DNA of 64,000 nt from Candidatus Avisuccinivibrio pullicola (GCA_018713485.1 DVOQ01000016.1:24953-88952), one strand, 5' to 3'; counted from the stretch's first letter, positions 28,438 through 38,901 are shown. Made by a program: numbers and translations. Notes: generated by a model not told the origin, from the letters alone.

Positions 28438-29097
28438 ATGTTAAGGCCCGCACTCCTGTTTCTTACCGCTGCGCTGTCCCTTGCCGGAAGCGGCAGCGCT
28501 CTTGCCAATCCCTTTACATCTCTCTGGAATTCCCTCTTCGGGGACGGTCAGGTAACGACCGTTAAGGAAGCGGTACTGCCGCAGTATTCTAAAACCGTGA
28601 CCCTGGGGGACGCCCTTGAAAACTACTCCGACTGCGCCGGGGACACGGTTGTCTGGCAGAGCCTTGAAGCCAGGGGGCGCAATCTCGTGGAATTTAGCTG
28701 CAGGCTGACTAAGTCGCCATCGGTCATAGCCTCTAACCGGGCAAATCCCCTCATGCTGGGGCTTCTCAAAGCCTCTTCCTTCTTTACGGGCCGCAAGGCC
28801 CCGGAGCTTTCAAGCGAGGCCATGCAGGCTTATTTCAAGTTTGAGCGCATTACGCTTGCGGTGCGCTTTGCCATGAGCAAGCTTGACGAGAGCGCCTTTG
28901 AGACGGACTCCGTCCTGCTTAACGTCAATTTCTCTGACGGGCAGCGCGGACAGATCCGCCTTGACGGTGATCCCTTAAGACGCGTGTACGCCGACACGCC
29001 CATGACCGATTTTGATAATGCCGAGGACTTTGCCTCCTTTCTGCAGGATTTAGTGGAGATCCACGACGCTGATGTTTCCTCAGGAGACACCATCTAA
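28438..29097 (+). CDS. Hypothetical exported protein
   Basis: 219-aa ORF with signal peptide MLRPALLFLTAALSLAGSGSALA. Confidence 0.65.
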   Translation: MLRPALLFLTAALSLAGSGSALANPFTSLWNSLFGDGQVTTVKEAVLPQYSKTVTLGDALENYSDCAGDTVVWQSLEARGRNLVEFSCRLTKSPSVIASNRANPLMLGLLKASSFFTGRKAPELSSEAMQAYFKFERITLAVRFAMSKLDESAFETDSVLLNVNFSDGQRGQIRLDGDPLRRVYADTPMTDFDNAEDFASFLQDLVEIHDADVSSGDTI

Positions 29098-29433
29098 GCT
29101 CTGTACTTTCCTTTAGTCTCTCTCTCTTACGGAAACACGCTCCTTGAGGCGGTAAAGGAGGTGCACGCAGGCGGTATGCGTCTTCTGGAGATCACCTTTG
29201 ATCAGGCCTCTCCCACGGCGCTTAAGGATACGGCCGACTTCATTGCCCTCGTGAAGTCAGCTCTCGGCGACAGTATGTGCGTGGAAGCCGGTACCGTCAT
29301 GACTGTGGATCAGGCCCGTGCCGCAAAGGACGCCGGTGCCGATTTTGCGTTAGCCCCCAGTACCGATGTCAGGGTGATCCAAGAGATGAAAAAGCTGGGA
29401 CTTATCGGAAACTGGCCGGTCTTGAGTCCCTGA
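29098..29433 (+). pseudogene. KDPG/KHG aldolase (Eda) remnant
   Basis: 'TLLEAVKEVHAGGMRLLEITFDQ...CVEAGTVMTVDQARAAKDAGADFALAPSTDVRVIQEMKKLGL' matches Eda core; no proper start, C-terminus lost. Confidence 0.75.
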
Positions 29434-29579
29434 CGCCAGACGGGGATGAGTGCTTCCTGAAGGGGATCCTGCCCCTTGCAGGAAACCTTTAGATGACGCG
29501 GGGCTCCGTCACGGGGCCCCGTCCTCCTGTTCCTGAAGTTAATCTCTCTCCTCTTTTTCCCGTTGGGGCGTGGCACACC

Positions 29580-30701
29580 TTAAAGCAGGGCGCGGTACAC
29601 GGAGGCGATCTCCGCTGGGGTCAGGGTCACGTAACCGTTGGCAATAAGCAGATTCTGGCGGGTTAAGACCATGTCGGTGAAGGAAAGGATCTGCTCTTCG
29701 GTCATGCCGTAGGAAGAGAGTCTGCGGCGGGGCAGGAGGGCCTGACAGTAACCGTCGAGCTCGTCAAAGGCCTGCTCCTCGCTTCCCTGCATGGCGGAGG
29801 CGAGGACGCGCTTCACTTCCTTCAGGGGCCCGTCGGGGGCCTTCTTTTCGTAAAGGCGCAGTACTTCGCGGCAGACCAGGTAATTGGCCTCGCCGTGGGG
29901 GATGCGCAGACGGACGGATAAGGGATAGGAAAGAGCGTGGATGGCGGCACAGCCTGCGTTGGCGTAACCTATCCCTCCCATGGTGCCGGCCATCTGAATG
30001 TCAGTAAGGGCGCCGTGCAGAGCGCTGATGCCGTCGCGGGCTATGCCCATGAAGGCGCGGATGAGAACGCGCATGGCCTCAAGGGAGACGGTACGTGACA
30101 GGGGCGTGGACAGGGGAGAGAGATAGGACTCAAGGGCGTGAGTGAAGGCGTCTAACATGCTCGCGGCAAAGGGGGAGAAAGGCATATTTTCTAAAAGCGC
30201 GGGGCAGAGCAGGGCGCTGTCGGCATAGAGCAGATCATGCATGAGGATAAGCTGCTGACCTAGATCCTCGATGTAGAGAGCCACGTAGGGGGTGACCTCG
30301 GAACCGGTACCGGGCGTAGTGGGCACTAGGATAAGCTCTCGGGACTTGCGCAGGAGATCCGGATTTTCAAAGAGATTTTTAACCGGCAGGGGACGCTCTA
30401 AAACGAGCAGTTTGGCCAGATCCAGCACCGCCCCTCCGCCCATGCCGATGACACGGTCATAGGCCGTTCCGGCGTCGTCCACGGCCTGGAGCAGCGTTTT
30501 GTCGGTATTCGGTCCCTTGCCGTAGCGATCGCGGATGAGAATGCGGCAGGCGGCCGCCTCTTTGGAGAGGTAGTTCTGATAGACGCGCTCTTCGGTGACG
30601 ATGAGATCGCGCGGGCCTAATTTTAAGGTGTCTAAAAGCAGGTTCACCGTCGGGCATTGCGCGACGGTGACGGGGGCGCAGAAAGCGTGACTTACGGACA
30701 T
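29580..30701 (-). CDS. Iron-containing alcohol dehydrogenase (possibly 4-hydroxybutyrate dehydrogenase-like)
   Basis: 'VIGMGGGAVLDLAKLL', 'VPTTPGTGSEVTPYV', 'DAFTHALESYLS', 'HALSYPLSVRLRIPHGEANYLV'. Confidence 0.9.
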   Translation of the reverse strand: MSVSHAFCAPVTVAQCPTVNLLLDTLKLGPRDLIVTEERVYQNYLSKEAAACRILIRDRYGKGPNTDKTLLQAVDDAGTAYDRVIGMGGGAVLDLAKLLVLERPLPVKNLFENPDLLRKSRELILVPTTPGTGSEVTPYVALYIEDLGQQLILMHDLLYADSALLCPALLENMPFSPFAASMLDAFTHALESYLSPLSTPLSRTVSLEAMRVLIRAFMGIARDGISALHGALTDIQMAGTMGGIGYANAGCAAIHALSYPLSVRLRIPHGEANYLVCREVLRLYEKKAPDGPLKEVKRVLASAMQGSEEQAFDELDGYCQALLPRRRLSSYGMTEEQILSFTDMVLTRQNLLIANGYVTLTPAEIASVYRALL

Positions 30702-30847
30702 GGGACCCTCCTTAAGGACAACGGCTGAGCTTTTCCCCCAAGATATAGCAAAAATTACAGACGGTGTGAGAGGCGCGGCAAAAGATTTGATTATGAAGAT
30801 AATTTTTCTTGATAGAGTTCACAAAACGGGGGAGAGCGGGGGCTTTT

Positions 30848-30856
30848 TGCTATAAT
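30848..30856 (+). promoter_or_regulatory. Extended -10 TGCTATAAT upstream of rlmKL
   Basis: Direct reading. Confidence 0.5.
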
Positions 30857-30885
30857 GGCGCGAAATTTTAAGGAAGTGCCTGCCC

Positions 30886-33747
30886 ATGCTCAATTTCTTT
30901 GCCACCTGCCCCAAGGGGCTTGAAAATCTTCTCTTTAACGAATTAAAGGCCCTGGATCTCCCCGAGGTGCACGAGACCGTGGCCGGTGTGTCCTTTAAGG
31001 GTACCTTTGAGGCGGCGCTGCGCGTCTGTCTTTGTTCGCGCTTTGCTTCCCGCGTCATTCTCATTCTCTCGGTGTTTCACTGCGAGGACGATACCGATCT
31101 CTATATGGGAGCGGCGGGAGTTGCCTGGGAGGATTATTTCAACTCCGGGGTGACCATGTCCGTGGAGTTCGTGGGCGTCAATAAACAGTTGCGCAATACC
31201 CTTTACAGCGCGCAGAAGGTCAAGGACGGCGTCTGTGACCGTCTCCTGAAGGCCTTCGCCTACCGCCCGCGCGTGGAGCGCAAACAGCCTGAGGTGCGGG
31301 TATACGGCTATCTGCATGAGGATGAGGCGCGCCTGGGAATCGATCTCTCGGGGGAGGCGCTCTTAAAGCGCGAGTTTCACCGTAGGACCGGCATGGCCCC
31401 CCTTAAGGAAAATCTGGCCGCGGCGATGGTGGTCCGCTCGGGATACAGCGGGGAGAACTTCCTTGATCCCATGTGCGGCTCGGGCACGCTCTTAATCGAG
31501 GCGGCGCTCATCGCGACCGATACGGCCCCGGGGCTTCGGCGCCATCACTTCGGCTTTCTTAAATTAAAGCTCTTTGATAAGGCGGTCTTTGAGGCCCTGG
31601 TGGAGGAATTAAAGGAGCGCTCGGCGCGGGGGATCGCGGCCTTTAAGGAAAAAGGCTATAAATTAGTGGGTTTTGACAGTGATCCCGCCAGCATAAGGCG
31701 CGCCACCGAAAACGTGCGCCACGCAGGTCTTGAGGAGGTGATCGCCTTTGAACACCGTCCCTTAAACGAGCTTGTCAATCCTTTCGCTGAAAGCCCCGGC
31801 AGGGTAACGGTGGTGACCAATCCCCCCTATGGCGAGCGCATGGGCAATTTCCACGAGCTCATCGGCCTTTACACGCAGTTAGGACAAAAGGTGCGCACTC
31901 TGTTTAAGGGAGCGACCCTCGCGGTGATCTCCTCCTCTCAGGATCTGCTCTCCTGCCTGAGACTTAGCTATGAGAAGTCCTATAAGCTCTTTAACGGCGC
32001 GCTGCCCTGTCAGCTGCGCGTCTATGACATCCGCGACTCCGGGGAGAGTCAGGAGGAGGCGATTGCGCCTGACTTTGCCAACCGTCTCTTAAAGAACCTG
32101 AAGGTGCGCGACAAGTGGGCAGAGCGCGAGGGCTATGAGGCTTACCGCGTCTATGACGCCGATCTGCCTGACTATCAGGCTGCCATTGACCGCTACGGTC
32201 CTTACGTGGTGATTCAGGCCTACGCCGCACCTGAAAGCGTCCCGGAGCATGTGGCCAGACAGCGCAGCATGGATCTCATCGCCGCCACCCTCGAGGTGAT
32301 GGAAAAGCCAGGTTCCGAAATCGTGATTAAGGAACGCGCCCGTAAGAGCGGTACCTTACAGTATGAGAAGACGGATGAGGACAAGAGTCTGCACCGTACC
32401 CTGACCGTGCGCGAGGGAAGGGCACGCTTTGAGGTCAATATTGACGATTATTTAGATACGGGCCTCTTCCTTGACTCACGTCCCATCAGGGAGCTCATCT
32501 TTAAGAAGGCGGAGGGAAAGAGCTTTTTAAATCTCTTTGCCTATACCGCCACCGCCTCGGTGATGGCGGCCTTAGGCGGTGCCTCACGCACGGTGAGTGT
32601 GGACATGAGCCGCACCTACCTCGACTGGGGCATGCGCAATTTCCGTTTAAACGAGATCGCTTTAAAGCAGCATGCCTTTATTCAGGCCGACTGCCTGGCG
32701 TGGCTCTCTCAGGAGCAGGGGGAGAGCTTTGATCTCATCTACGTCGATCCGCCGACCTTCTCCAATTCCAAGCGCATGGAGAAAAGCTTTGAGGTGGGGC
32801 GCGATCAGGTGGCGCTGCTGTCCAATCTGACCCGCCATTTAAAGGACGGCGGCGAGATCATCTTCTGTACCAACAAGCGCCGCTTTAAGCTCGACAGTGA
32901 GGCTTTAAAGGACTATGGCCTGACGGCAGAGGATGTAAGCGAAAAAACCATTCCCGAGGATTTTAAGCGCGATCCCGACATTCACTCCTGCTTTATCCTG
33001 ACCTTTGACAGGAGCGCCTGCGTTAAGGAACCCGCCCCCATCGTGACTGCGAGGGCCACGCCGCGCTGGTCAGGCCGCCTTAACCCGGAGAACGCCTTTA
33101 CACGGGTGGAGAAAAAGCCCCGCGGCACGTATGCCTACCGTAATCAGGGCACGGTGTCAGAAGGTGAGACCTGGTACCGTGATTCCTACCGCCGCCGTCG
33201 CACGGCAGGTGAGCAGGGCACTCCGGAGCCACGAAAGTCCCCCTTTGAGGCGGCAGGGCGCGTACAGGGGGAGAGCTCTCAGGGGCGCGGGCGGATCTGG
33301 GGACAGACGGGGGAGTCTTTCCACAGCGCGGTGAAAAGCAAGGCGGATATCCCATCTCAGGACAGAACATGGGGCGGTGAGGAGCGCGATTACGCAGCGC
33401 CCGTGGAGCGTCGTCCCCGCCGCTCTCAGGAGGAGATCCGCAATGTCCGTCCCTATAAGGCCGGTGAGGCCCGCGGCCGCGACGCGTTGCCCGAGGGCGT
33501 GGTCTTAGGGGAGTTAGGGCGTCCCGTAAGCCGCCCCGGGCGCAAAGGCGAGGGCTTTAAAGGCCGTAACCGTGACGGAGCCCCTTATGGCGGGAACCGT
33601 GGCTTCCGGGACGAAGGGGATTTCTCTGACGGAGAACGGAGGACGCGTCAGGGACGTCCTTTTAAGGAGAAGCGCGCTAAGGACGGAGAGGAGACGGGAA
33701 AACGTAAACCCCGCGTCTGGGGGCCTGACGGGGTGAAGGACTTATGA
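30886..33747 (+). CDS. rlmL: Bifunctional 23S rRNA methyltransferase RlmKL with ~240-aa basic RG-rich C-terminal extension
   Basis: THUMP + two MTase domains ('DPMCGSGTLLIEAALIA', 'VVTNPPYGERMG', 'LIYVDPPTFSNSKRM'). Confidence 0.95.
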   Translation: MLNFFATCPKGLENLLFNELKALDLPEVHETVAGVSFKGTFEAALRVCLCSRFASRVILILSVFHCEDDTDLYMGAAGVAWEDYFNSGVTMSVEFVGVNKQLRNTLYSAQKVKDGVCDRLLKAFAYRPRVERKQPEVRVYGYLHEDEARLGIDLSGEALLKREFHRRTGMAPLKENLAAAMVVRSGYSGENFLDPMCGSGTLLIEAALIATDTAPGLRRHHFGFLKLKLFDKAVFEALVEELKERSARGIAAFKEKGYKLVGFDSDPASIRRATENVRHAGLEEVIAFEHRPLNELVNPFAESPGRVTVVTNPPYGERMGNFHELIGLYTQLGQKVRTLFKGATLAVISSSQDLLSCLRLSYEKSYKLFNGALPCQLRVYDIRDSGESQEEAIAPDFANRLLKNLKVRDKWAEREGYEAYRVYDADLPDYQAAIDRYGPYVVIQAYAAPESVPEHVARQRSMDLIAATLEVMEKPGSEIVIKERARKSGTLQYEKTDEDKSLHRTLTVREGRARFEVNIDDYLDTGLFLDSRPIRELIFKKAEGKSFLNLFAYTATASVMAALGGASRTVSVDMSRTYLDWGMRNFRLNEIALKQHAFIQADCLAWLSQEQGESFDLIYVDPPTFSNSKRMEKSFEVGRDQVALLSNLTRHLKDGGEIIFCTNKRRFKLDSEALKDYGLTAEDVSEKTIPEDFKRDPDIHSCFILTFDRSACVKEPAPIVTARATPRWSGRLNPENAFTRVEKKPRGTYAYRNQGTVSEGETWYRDSYRRRRTAGEQGTPEPRKSPFEAAGRVQGESSQGRGRIWGQTGESFHSAVKSKADIPSQDRTWGGEERDYAAPVERRPRRSQEEIRNVRPYKAGEARGRDALPEGVVLGELGRPVSRPGRKGEGFKGRNRDGAPYGGNRGFRDEGDFSDGERRTRQGRPFKEKRAKDGEETGKRKPRVWGPDGVKDL

Positions 33748-35693
33748 GTCTTATTACTCTCTTAGAGGCCTCATTGCGCTATGGCGATGAGCCCCTGCTC
33801 GAGAAGGCCGATTTTGCACTGGAAGAGGGACAGCGGATCTGTCTTTTAGGCCGCAACGGCGTAGGTAAGTCCACGCTCCTTAAGGTTCTGTCAGGTGAAA
33901 CTGAACTTGACTCAGGACGCATCACGCGCCGTCAGGATCTAAGGGTGGTGCGCCTTGAGCAGGATCCGCCCCTTGATGCGGAGGGCACTGCCCTGTCCAT
34001 GGCCGTCTCCCGGATCCCCCTGGTCGGTGAGGCGCTCTCCCAATACACATTAAGTACCGATGCTGCGGAGAAGGCTGCTTTAGCTTCCGTCATTGAAAGT
34101 CACGACGGATGGAGCGCGGAAAAGCGCGTGCGCAAGACGCTCTCGCAGATGTCCATCGATCCCGGCACGCCCCTGAAGTCTCTTTCAGGTGGCTGGCGGC
34201 GCAAAGTGGCCCTCGCGCGCGCCTTAAGCTGCGAGCCTGAGGTGCTGCTTTTAGATGAACCCACCAATCACCTCGATATCGCGACCATCGCGTGGCTTGA
34301 GGACTTCATTCATGCCTTTAAGGGCACGCTGGTCTTCGTAAGTCACGACCGTACCTTCGCCGATGACTGCGCCACGGTGATCGTGGAGCTGGACCGCGGT
34401 AAGCTTTACAGCTATGAGGGATCCTTTGATCACTATCTTAAAATGCGCGATGAACGCCTGCGCATGGAGACCCTGGAGCGGCGCGAATTTGACCGCGTGC
34501 TCTCGGAAGAGGAAGCGTGGATCCGCCGCGGCGTCAAGGCCCGTCTGGCCCGCAATGAGGGGCGGGTGCGCAATCTTGAGGAAATGCGCCGGCAGCGCCG
34601 CGAAAGACGCGACCGGGCCGGCAGGGTCATCATGCAGATCTCCGAGGCCGACAGGCCGGGCAACCTCATCTACGATATCCGTGACATTTCCCTGTCCTTC
34701 GGGGAGAAGACGGTGCTCCGGCCCTTTTCGGCCACGGTGATGCGCGGGGACAGGATCGGGATCGTGGGACCGAACGGCGCCGGCAAGACCTCGCTTATCC
34801 GCATGCTCCTCGGGGAGCTTAAGCCCTCGCATGGCTACATTCAGCGCGGCGTGGGCCTTGAGGTGCAGTACTTTGATCAGTATCACGAGCATTTAGAGCT
34901 CAATAAGCCGGTGGTGGACAATGTCGCCGAGGGGCGCCGTGACGTCATCATCAACGGCAAGACCACCCACGTGCTCTTCTATTTAAAGGATTTCCTCTTC
35001 ACGGCGCGCAGGGCCCGCTCGCCCGTCTCGGTGCTCTCCGGCGGCGAGAAGAACCGCCTTATGCTCGCCCGTCTCTTTGCACGTCCCTGCAATGTGCTCA
35101 TTATGGACGAGCCCACCAACGATCTCGATCTGGAGACCCTGGAGCTTCTTGAGGAGCTCATCTCCACCTTCAGAGGCACGGTGCTGGTGATTTCCCATGA
35201 CCGGCGCTTTATCGATAAGGTTGCCACCGAGACGTGGGTTTTTGACGGTCAGGGGAATATCGAGACCATTGTCGGCGGCTGGAGCGACGTGCAGCGCTAT
35301 TATGCGCGCGTCGGCCGCGCCCCGGACGGATCGGTGGCAGCGCCTGCCGGTGAGGCGGATAAGGACAGCGTGCTTAAGGCCCATCAGGAGCGCAAGAAGG
35401 AAAACCGTGCCAGGGATCCCCGAAAACAGGGGCTTACTTACTCCGAGGCCCATGAACTTAAGGGCCTGCCTGCGAAACTTGAAGCGCTGGAAGGAAAAAT
35501 GGCGGAATCTGACGCCGAGGTGGCTCAGCCTTCCTTCTATCAGCAGGACGGGGAAAAGGTTAAGGAGCGTTTAGCCGCCCGTGAGTCCTTAGAGAAGGAA
35601 ATCACGGAGCTGTATGCCCGCTGGGAGTTTTTAGAAGAGAAAAAAGCGAAGGCGGAGGCGCTTTTAAAAGCGGCTCAGAGCTCTGCGGATTAG
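33744..35693 (+). CDS. uup: ABC-F ATPase Uup
   Basis: Two ABC domains (GRNGVGKST, GPNGAGKTS), 'DEPTNHLDI', C-terminal coiled coil; follows rlmKL. Confidence 0.95.
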   Translation: MSLITLLEASLRYGDEPLLEKADFALEEGQRICLLGRNGVGKSTLLKVLSGETELDSGRITRRQDLRVVRLEQDPPLDAEGTALSMAVSRIPLVGEALSQYTLSTDAAEKAALASVIESHDGWSAEKRVRKTLSQMSIDPGTPLKSLSGGWRRKVALARALSCEPEVLLLDEPTNHLDIATIAWLEDFIHAFKGTLVFVSHDRTFADDCATVIVELDRGKLYSYEGSFDHYLKMRDERLRMETLERREFDRVLSEEEAWIRRGVKARLARNEGRVRNLEEMRRQRRERRDRAGRVIMQISEADRPGNLIYDIRDISLSFGEKTVLRPFSATVMRGDRIGIVGPNGAGKTSLIRMLLGELKPSHGYIQRGVGLEVQYFDQYHEHLELNKPVVDNVAEGRRDVIINGKTTHVLFYLKDFLFTARRARSPVSVLSGGEKNRLMLARLFARPCNVLIMDEPTNDLDLETLELLEELISTFRGTVLVISHDRRFIDKVATETWVFDGQGNIETIVGGWSDVQRYYARVGRAPDGSVAAPAGEADKDSVLKAHQERKKENRARDPRKQGLTYSEAHELKGLPAKLEALEGKMAESDAEVAQPSFYQQDGEKVKERLAARESLEKEITELYARWEFLEEKKAKAEALLKAAQSSAD

Positions 35694-35725
35694 CCTCGCT
35701 TAAATTGTGAGTAAAGAGAGTTACG

Positions 35726-36637
35726 ATGCGCTATCATGACAGTACCATTGATCTGCACACCCACACCACGGCCTCGGACGGGGCCTTTACCCCCGAGGCG
35801 CTCGTAGAGCGGGCGCGCTCTAAGGGCATTACCCACCTGGCCATCACCGATCACGATACCACCCTTGGCATAGCAAGAGCCATGGCCCGCGCTAAGCAGG
35901 ACGATCTCCTGGGGCAGATACAGATTATCCCCGGGGTGGAAATTTCCACCTCCTTTAAGACGGTGCAGATCCATATCGCCGGTCTCTTCATCGATCCTGA
36001 CTGTGAGGTGATGAAGAGATTCGTGGAGAGGCAGTTATCCCTGCGCAAATGGCGGGCCGAAGAGATGGGGCGTAAGCTTGAAGGAGCTGGCTTTCCCCAT
36101 ATCTACGAGGAGATCACGGAGGGGCTCCCCGAAGGCTCCATCGTCACCCGCGGCAATTTTGCCCGCTACATTTATGAAAAGGGCAAGGCTAAATCCTTTG
36201 AAGATGCCTTTAACCGCTATCTGCGCCGCGGGCGGGTGGGTTACGTCAATTCACAGTGGATGGATATTCAGGAGGCCGTGGAGATTATTCATCAGGCTGG
36301 CGGAATCGCCGTCCTTGCCCATCCGCGCCGCTATGAGATCACCAACGGCAGGCTGCGCACGCTCATCACTTATTTCAGGGAGGCAGGCGGCGAGGCCATG
36401 GAGGTGGCGGCCTGTCAGATGAAACCTTCCGATCGCGACTTTATGGCCACCCTGTGCGTGCAGTACGGGCTTTTAGGCTCGGCGGGATCGGATTTCCATC
36501 ACGAGGGCTCCTTCAGGGAACTAGGCTGGAATCTTTCCATCCCCGGGAAGGTGACCCCCGTGTTTGAGGAGCCGCGCTTTAAAGGGCGTTTTGAGGTGAT
36601 CCCCGGCATGAACAGCGGGCGCGGTACCGCCATCTAA
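35726..36637 (+). CDS. rnm: PHP-domain 5'-3' exoribonuclease (RNase AM, YciV/TrpH)
   Basis: 'DLHTHTTASDGAFTPEALVERARSKGITHLAITDHDTT', 'GSDFHHEGSFRELG'. Confidence 0.92.
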   Translation: MRYHDSTIDLHTHTTASDGAFTPEALVERARSKGITHLAITDHDTTLGIARAMARAKQDDLLGQIQIIPGVEISTSFKTVQIHIAGLFIDPDCEVMKRFVERQLSLRKWRAEEMGRKLEGAGFPHIYEEITEGLPEGSIVTRGNFARYIYEKGKAKSFEDAFNRYLRRGRVGYVNSQWMDIQEAVEIIHQAGGIAVLAHPRRYEITNGRLRTLITYFREAGGEAMEVAACQMKPSDRDFMATLCVQYGLLGSAGSDFHHEGSFRELGWNLSIPGKVTPVFEEPRFKGRFEVIPGMNSGRGTAI

Positions 36638-36661
36638 GCGCCGCTTTCTCAGAGATCAGAG

Positions 36662-37319
36662 CTACCAGCTGCCCCTGTGGATACGCGTCAGAGGATCGAT
36701 GGCTTTCTGACGGGGCAGGAAAGCGTTGTCAGCCACGTAGCCTAAGGTCAGAAGACAGGTAAGCTCGTAGTGCTCAGGGGCGTTCACTAAAGCTTTGATG
36801 CGGGCGGCCTCGTCTCCCACGGGGATGTGAAACACGGCCCCGAGCCCTTCGGCCGTGGCGGAGAGCAGCATGTTCTCGATGGCGCACCAGGCGGAGGCGA
36901 AATAGTTAAGGGAGCTTAACTCCGCAGGCTTCAGGAGCGGCTACGTCAGCTGCCTGAAAAAGGGCAGGATCAGAAGGCCGCTCTGCAGGAGCATGCGCTG
37001 CTGCCTGGGCAGGGCATCGGCGAACATGGCTATCTTGTCAGGATCGCCTGATTCGTCCACCTCCGCCGCCAGATCCTTAAACTTTTCCATATTCGCCTTA
37101 AGCGGGGTCACTATTTCGGCTATCCTCATCCGGTCGCGGACAACGACAAATTCAAGCTGACGCAGATGATCGTTGGTCCGGGGCCTTAAAGGCTGCCCCG
37201 ATCACCCGCGACAGGATGTCATCGCTGACCTCCCTGGCCGTGAAATCACGGTAGGTGCGGCGTTTTTGCAGGGGCTCGTAAAAATCCAGCTTTCTTCTCC
37301 CTGTGAGCTGTCTGAACAT
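36662..37319 (-). pseudogene. Nitroreductase family protein, disrupted by a frameshift and an amber codon
   Basis: N-part 'EPLQKRRTYRDFTAREVSDDILSRVIGAAFKAP', middle 'LEFVVVRDRMRIAEIV', C-part 'NYFASAWCAIENMLLSATAEGLGAVFHIPVGD' across two frames plus an in-frame TAG at 36941-36943. Confidence 0.88.
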
Positions 37320-37515
37320 TATATGCAGGGGCGCTGCGCGGTAAAAGGGAGCGCAGGGGCCGGGGAAAGACTGCCAGGGCGGAAAGGGGCCGATCTTTTT
37401 CTTGAATGCAAGGGACGCATCCTCTATAATGCGTCAGTTTATAAAGGGCCGCAAGCTATACGCGATGCCCGGTTTGGTTTCATTTGAAGGTTAAACTGCG
37501 ACCTAGAGGTAGAAG

Positions 37516-38850
37516 ATGCAGGCAACAATTGAGAACGGCGCAGGTTTAAAGCGTACCCTGGCCGTGGTGTTTGATAAGGACACGGTCAATAAGGTTACTG
37601 ACAAAGTGGTGGGCGAGTTAGCCCGTCAGGTGCGCGTCAACGGTTTCCGCAAGGGCCATGTGCCCCGTTCGCTCATTGAGAGAAATTACTGGGTGGACGT
37701 GGTGCTGCGCAGCATTGATAAGCTTTCCGAGGAGAACCTCGTCAAGGCTTTAGAGGAAACCGGTGCCACTCCCGTGGCCCGTCCCGAGGTTGAGATCAAC
37801 GAGACTGCCGTTTCCTCCGCTTACCCCAAGGACAGCGAGTGGACCGTGCGTTACGGCTTCTACACCTTCCCGGCCGAGATTAATCCCGATTTTGCCAGCA
37901 TCAAGGTTTCCCAGGTGCGTTCTTCCGTGAGCGATGCCGACGTGGATGCCATGGTCGAGCGTCTGCGCACGCAGCGCGGCGTGTGGGAGAACGTCGATGA
38001 CCGCGTCTCCGAGAGCTCTGACCGTCTCAATATCGATTTCAAGGGTTTCGTGAATGACGAGCCTTTCGAGGGCGGTGAGGCCAAGGGTTTCTCCGTAACT
38101 CTTGATTCCGGTTCCATGATCCCCGGCTTCTGCGAGCAGTTAGTCGGTCACCGTGCCGGCGACGAGTTCACCATTGAGGTGACCTTCCCCGAGAATTATC
38201 CCGCAGAGAATTTAGCCGGCAAGGCCGCTAAGTTCGAGATCCGTGTCAATTCCGTGGCCGTGCGCAGCCTCCCCGAGGTTAACGAAGAGTTCGTCAGGAG
38301 CTTCAATATCGGTGATGGCACCGTGGAGACCTTCCGCAATGAACTGCGCGCCAACATGGAGCGTGAGCAGACCCGCGTCAGCCGCACCCGCAATCACAAT
38401 GCGCTCTTTGACGCTCTCATCGCCGCGGCCGGCAATTTCGACGTGCCCGAGCCCTGGATTGAGGACAACCGCGTCAACATGTGCCGCAGCGAGCAGCGCA
38501 ACCGCGAGATGTACGGCATGAAGATCAAGGGCAAGTTAGAGGATGACGCTTCCTTATACCGTGAGGAAGCCGAGAACGTGACCCGCGTGCAGTGGATGGC
38601 CCACGAGCTCTCCCGTATTTTCGACCTTAAGGAGCCCTCCGAGGAGAGCATTGACGCCGAGCTGACCTTAAGAGCCGGTGCCTATGAGGATCCCGAGGAG
38701 GCCAAGGCCGAGATCCGTAAGGAAGAGCGTCTCTTCGCTACGGTCAAGAACGCCGCCATCGAAAACGAGATGGTAGCTAAGACCTTAGAGCGCGTGCAGG
38801 TTGAGTATAAGGACTTATCCTTCACCGAGTTAGTCAACACTCAGTACTAA
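37516..38850 (+). CDS. tig: Trigger factor
   Basis: 'VNGFRKGHVPRSLIERNYW' ribosome-binding region; PPIase domain; upstream of clpPX-lon. Confidence 0.96.
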   Translation: MQATIENGAGLKRTLAVVFDKDTVNKVTDKVVGELARQVRVNGFRKGHVPRSLIERNYWVDVVLRSIDKLSEENLVKALEETGATPVARPEVEINETAVSSAYPKDSEWTVRYGFYTFPAEINPDFASIKVSQVRSSVSDADVDAMVERLRTQRGVWENVDDRVSESSDRLNIDFKGFVNDEPFEGGEAKGFSVTLDSGSMIPGFCEQLVGHRAGDEFTIEVTFPENYPAENLAGKAAKFEIRVNSVAVRSLPEVNEEFVRSFNIGDGTVETFRNELRANMEREQTRVSRTRNHNALFDALIAAAGNFDVPEPWIEDNRVNMCRSEQRNREMYGMKIKGKLEDDASLYREEAENVTRVQWMAHELSRIFDLKEPSEESIDAELTLRAGAYEDPEEAKAEIRKEERLFATVKNAAIENEMVAKTLERVQVEYKDLSFTELVNTQY

Positions 38851-38869
38851 TTCCGACTAAGGCTTAAGA

Positions 38870-38901
38870 CCCCGGCACGGCATGACCCTGCCGGGGTTTT
38901 T
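38870..38901 (+). terminator. Intrinsic terminator after tig
   Basis: CCCCGGCA...TGCCGGGG-TTTTT. Confidence 0.85.

Noticed and set aside
34251-34892. 213-aa minus-strand ORF inside uup
   Set aside because: Antisense to conserved ABC-F coding sequence; no family similarity.
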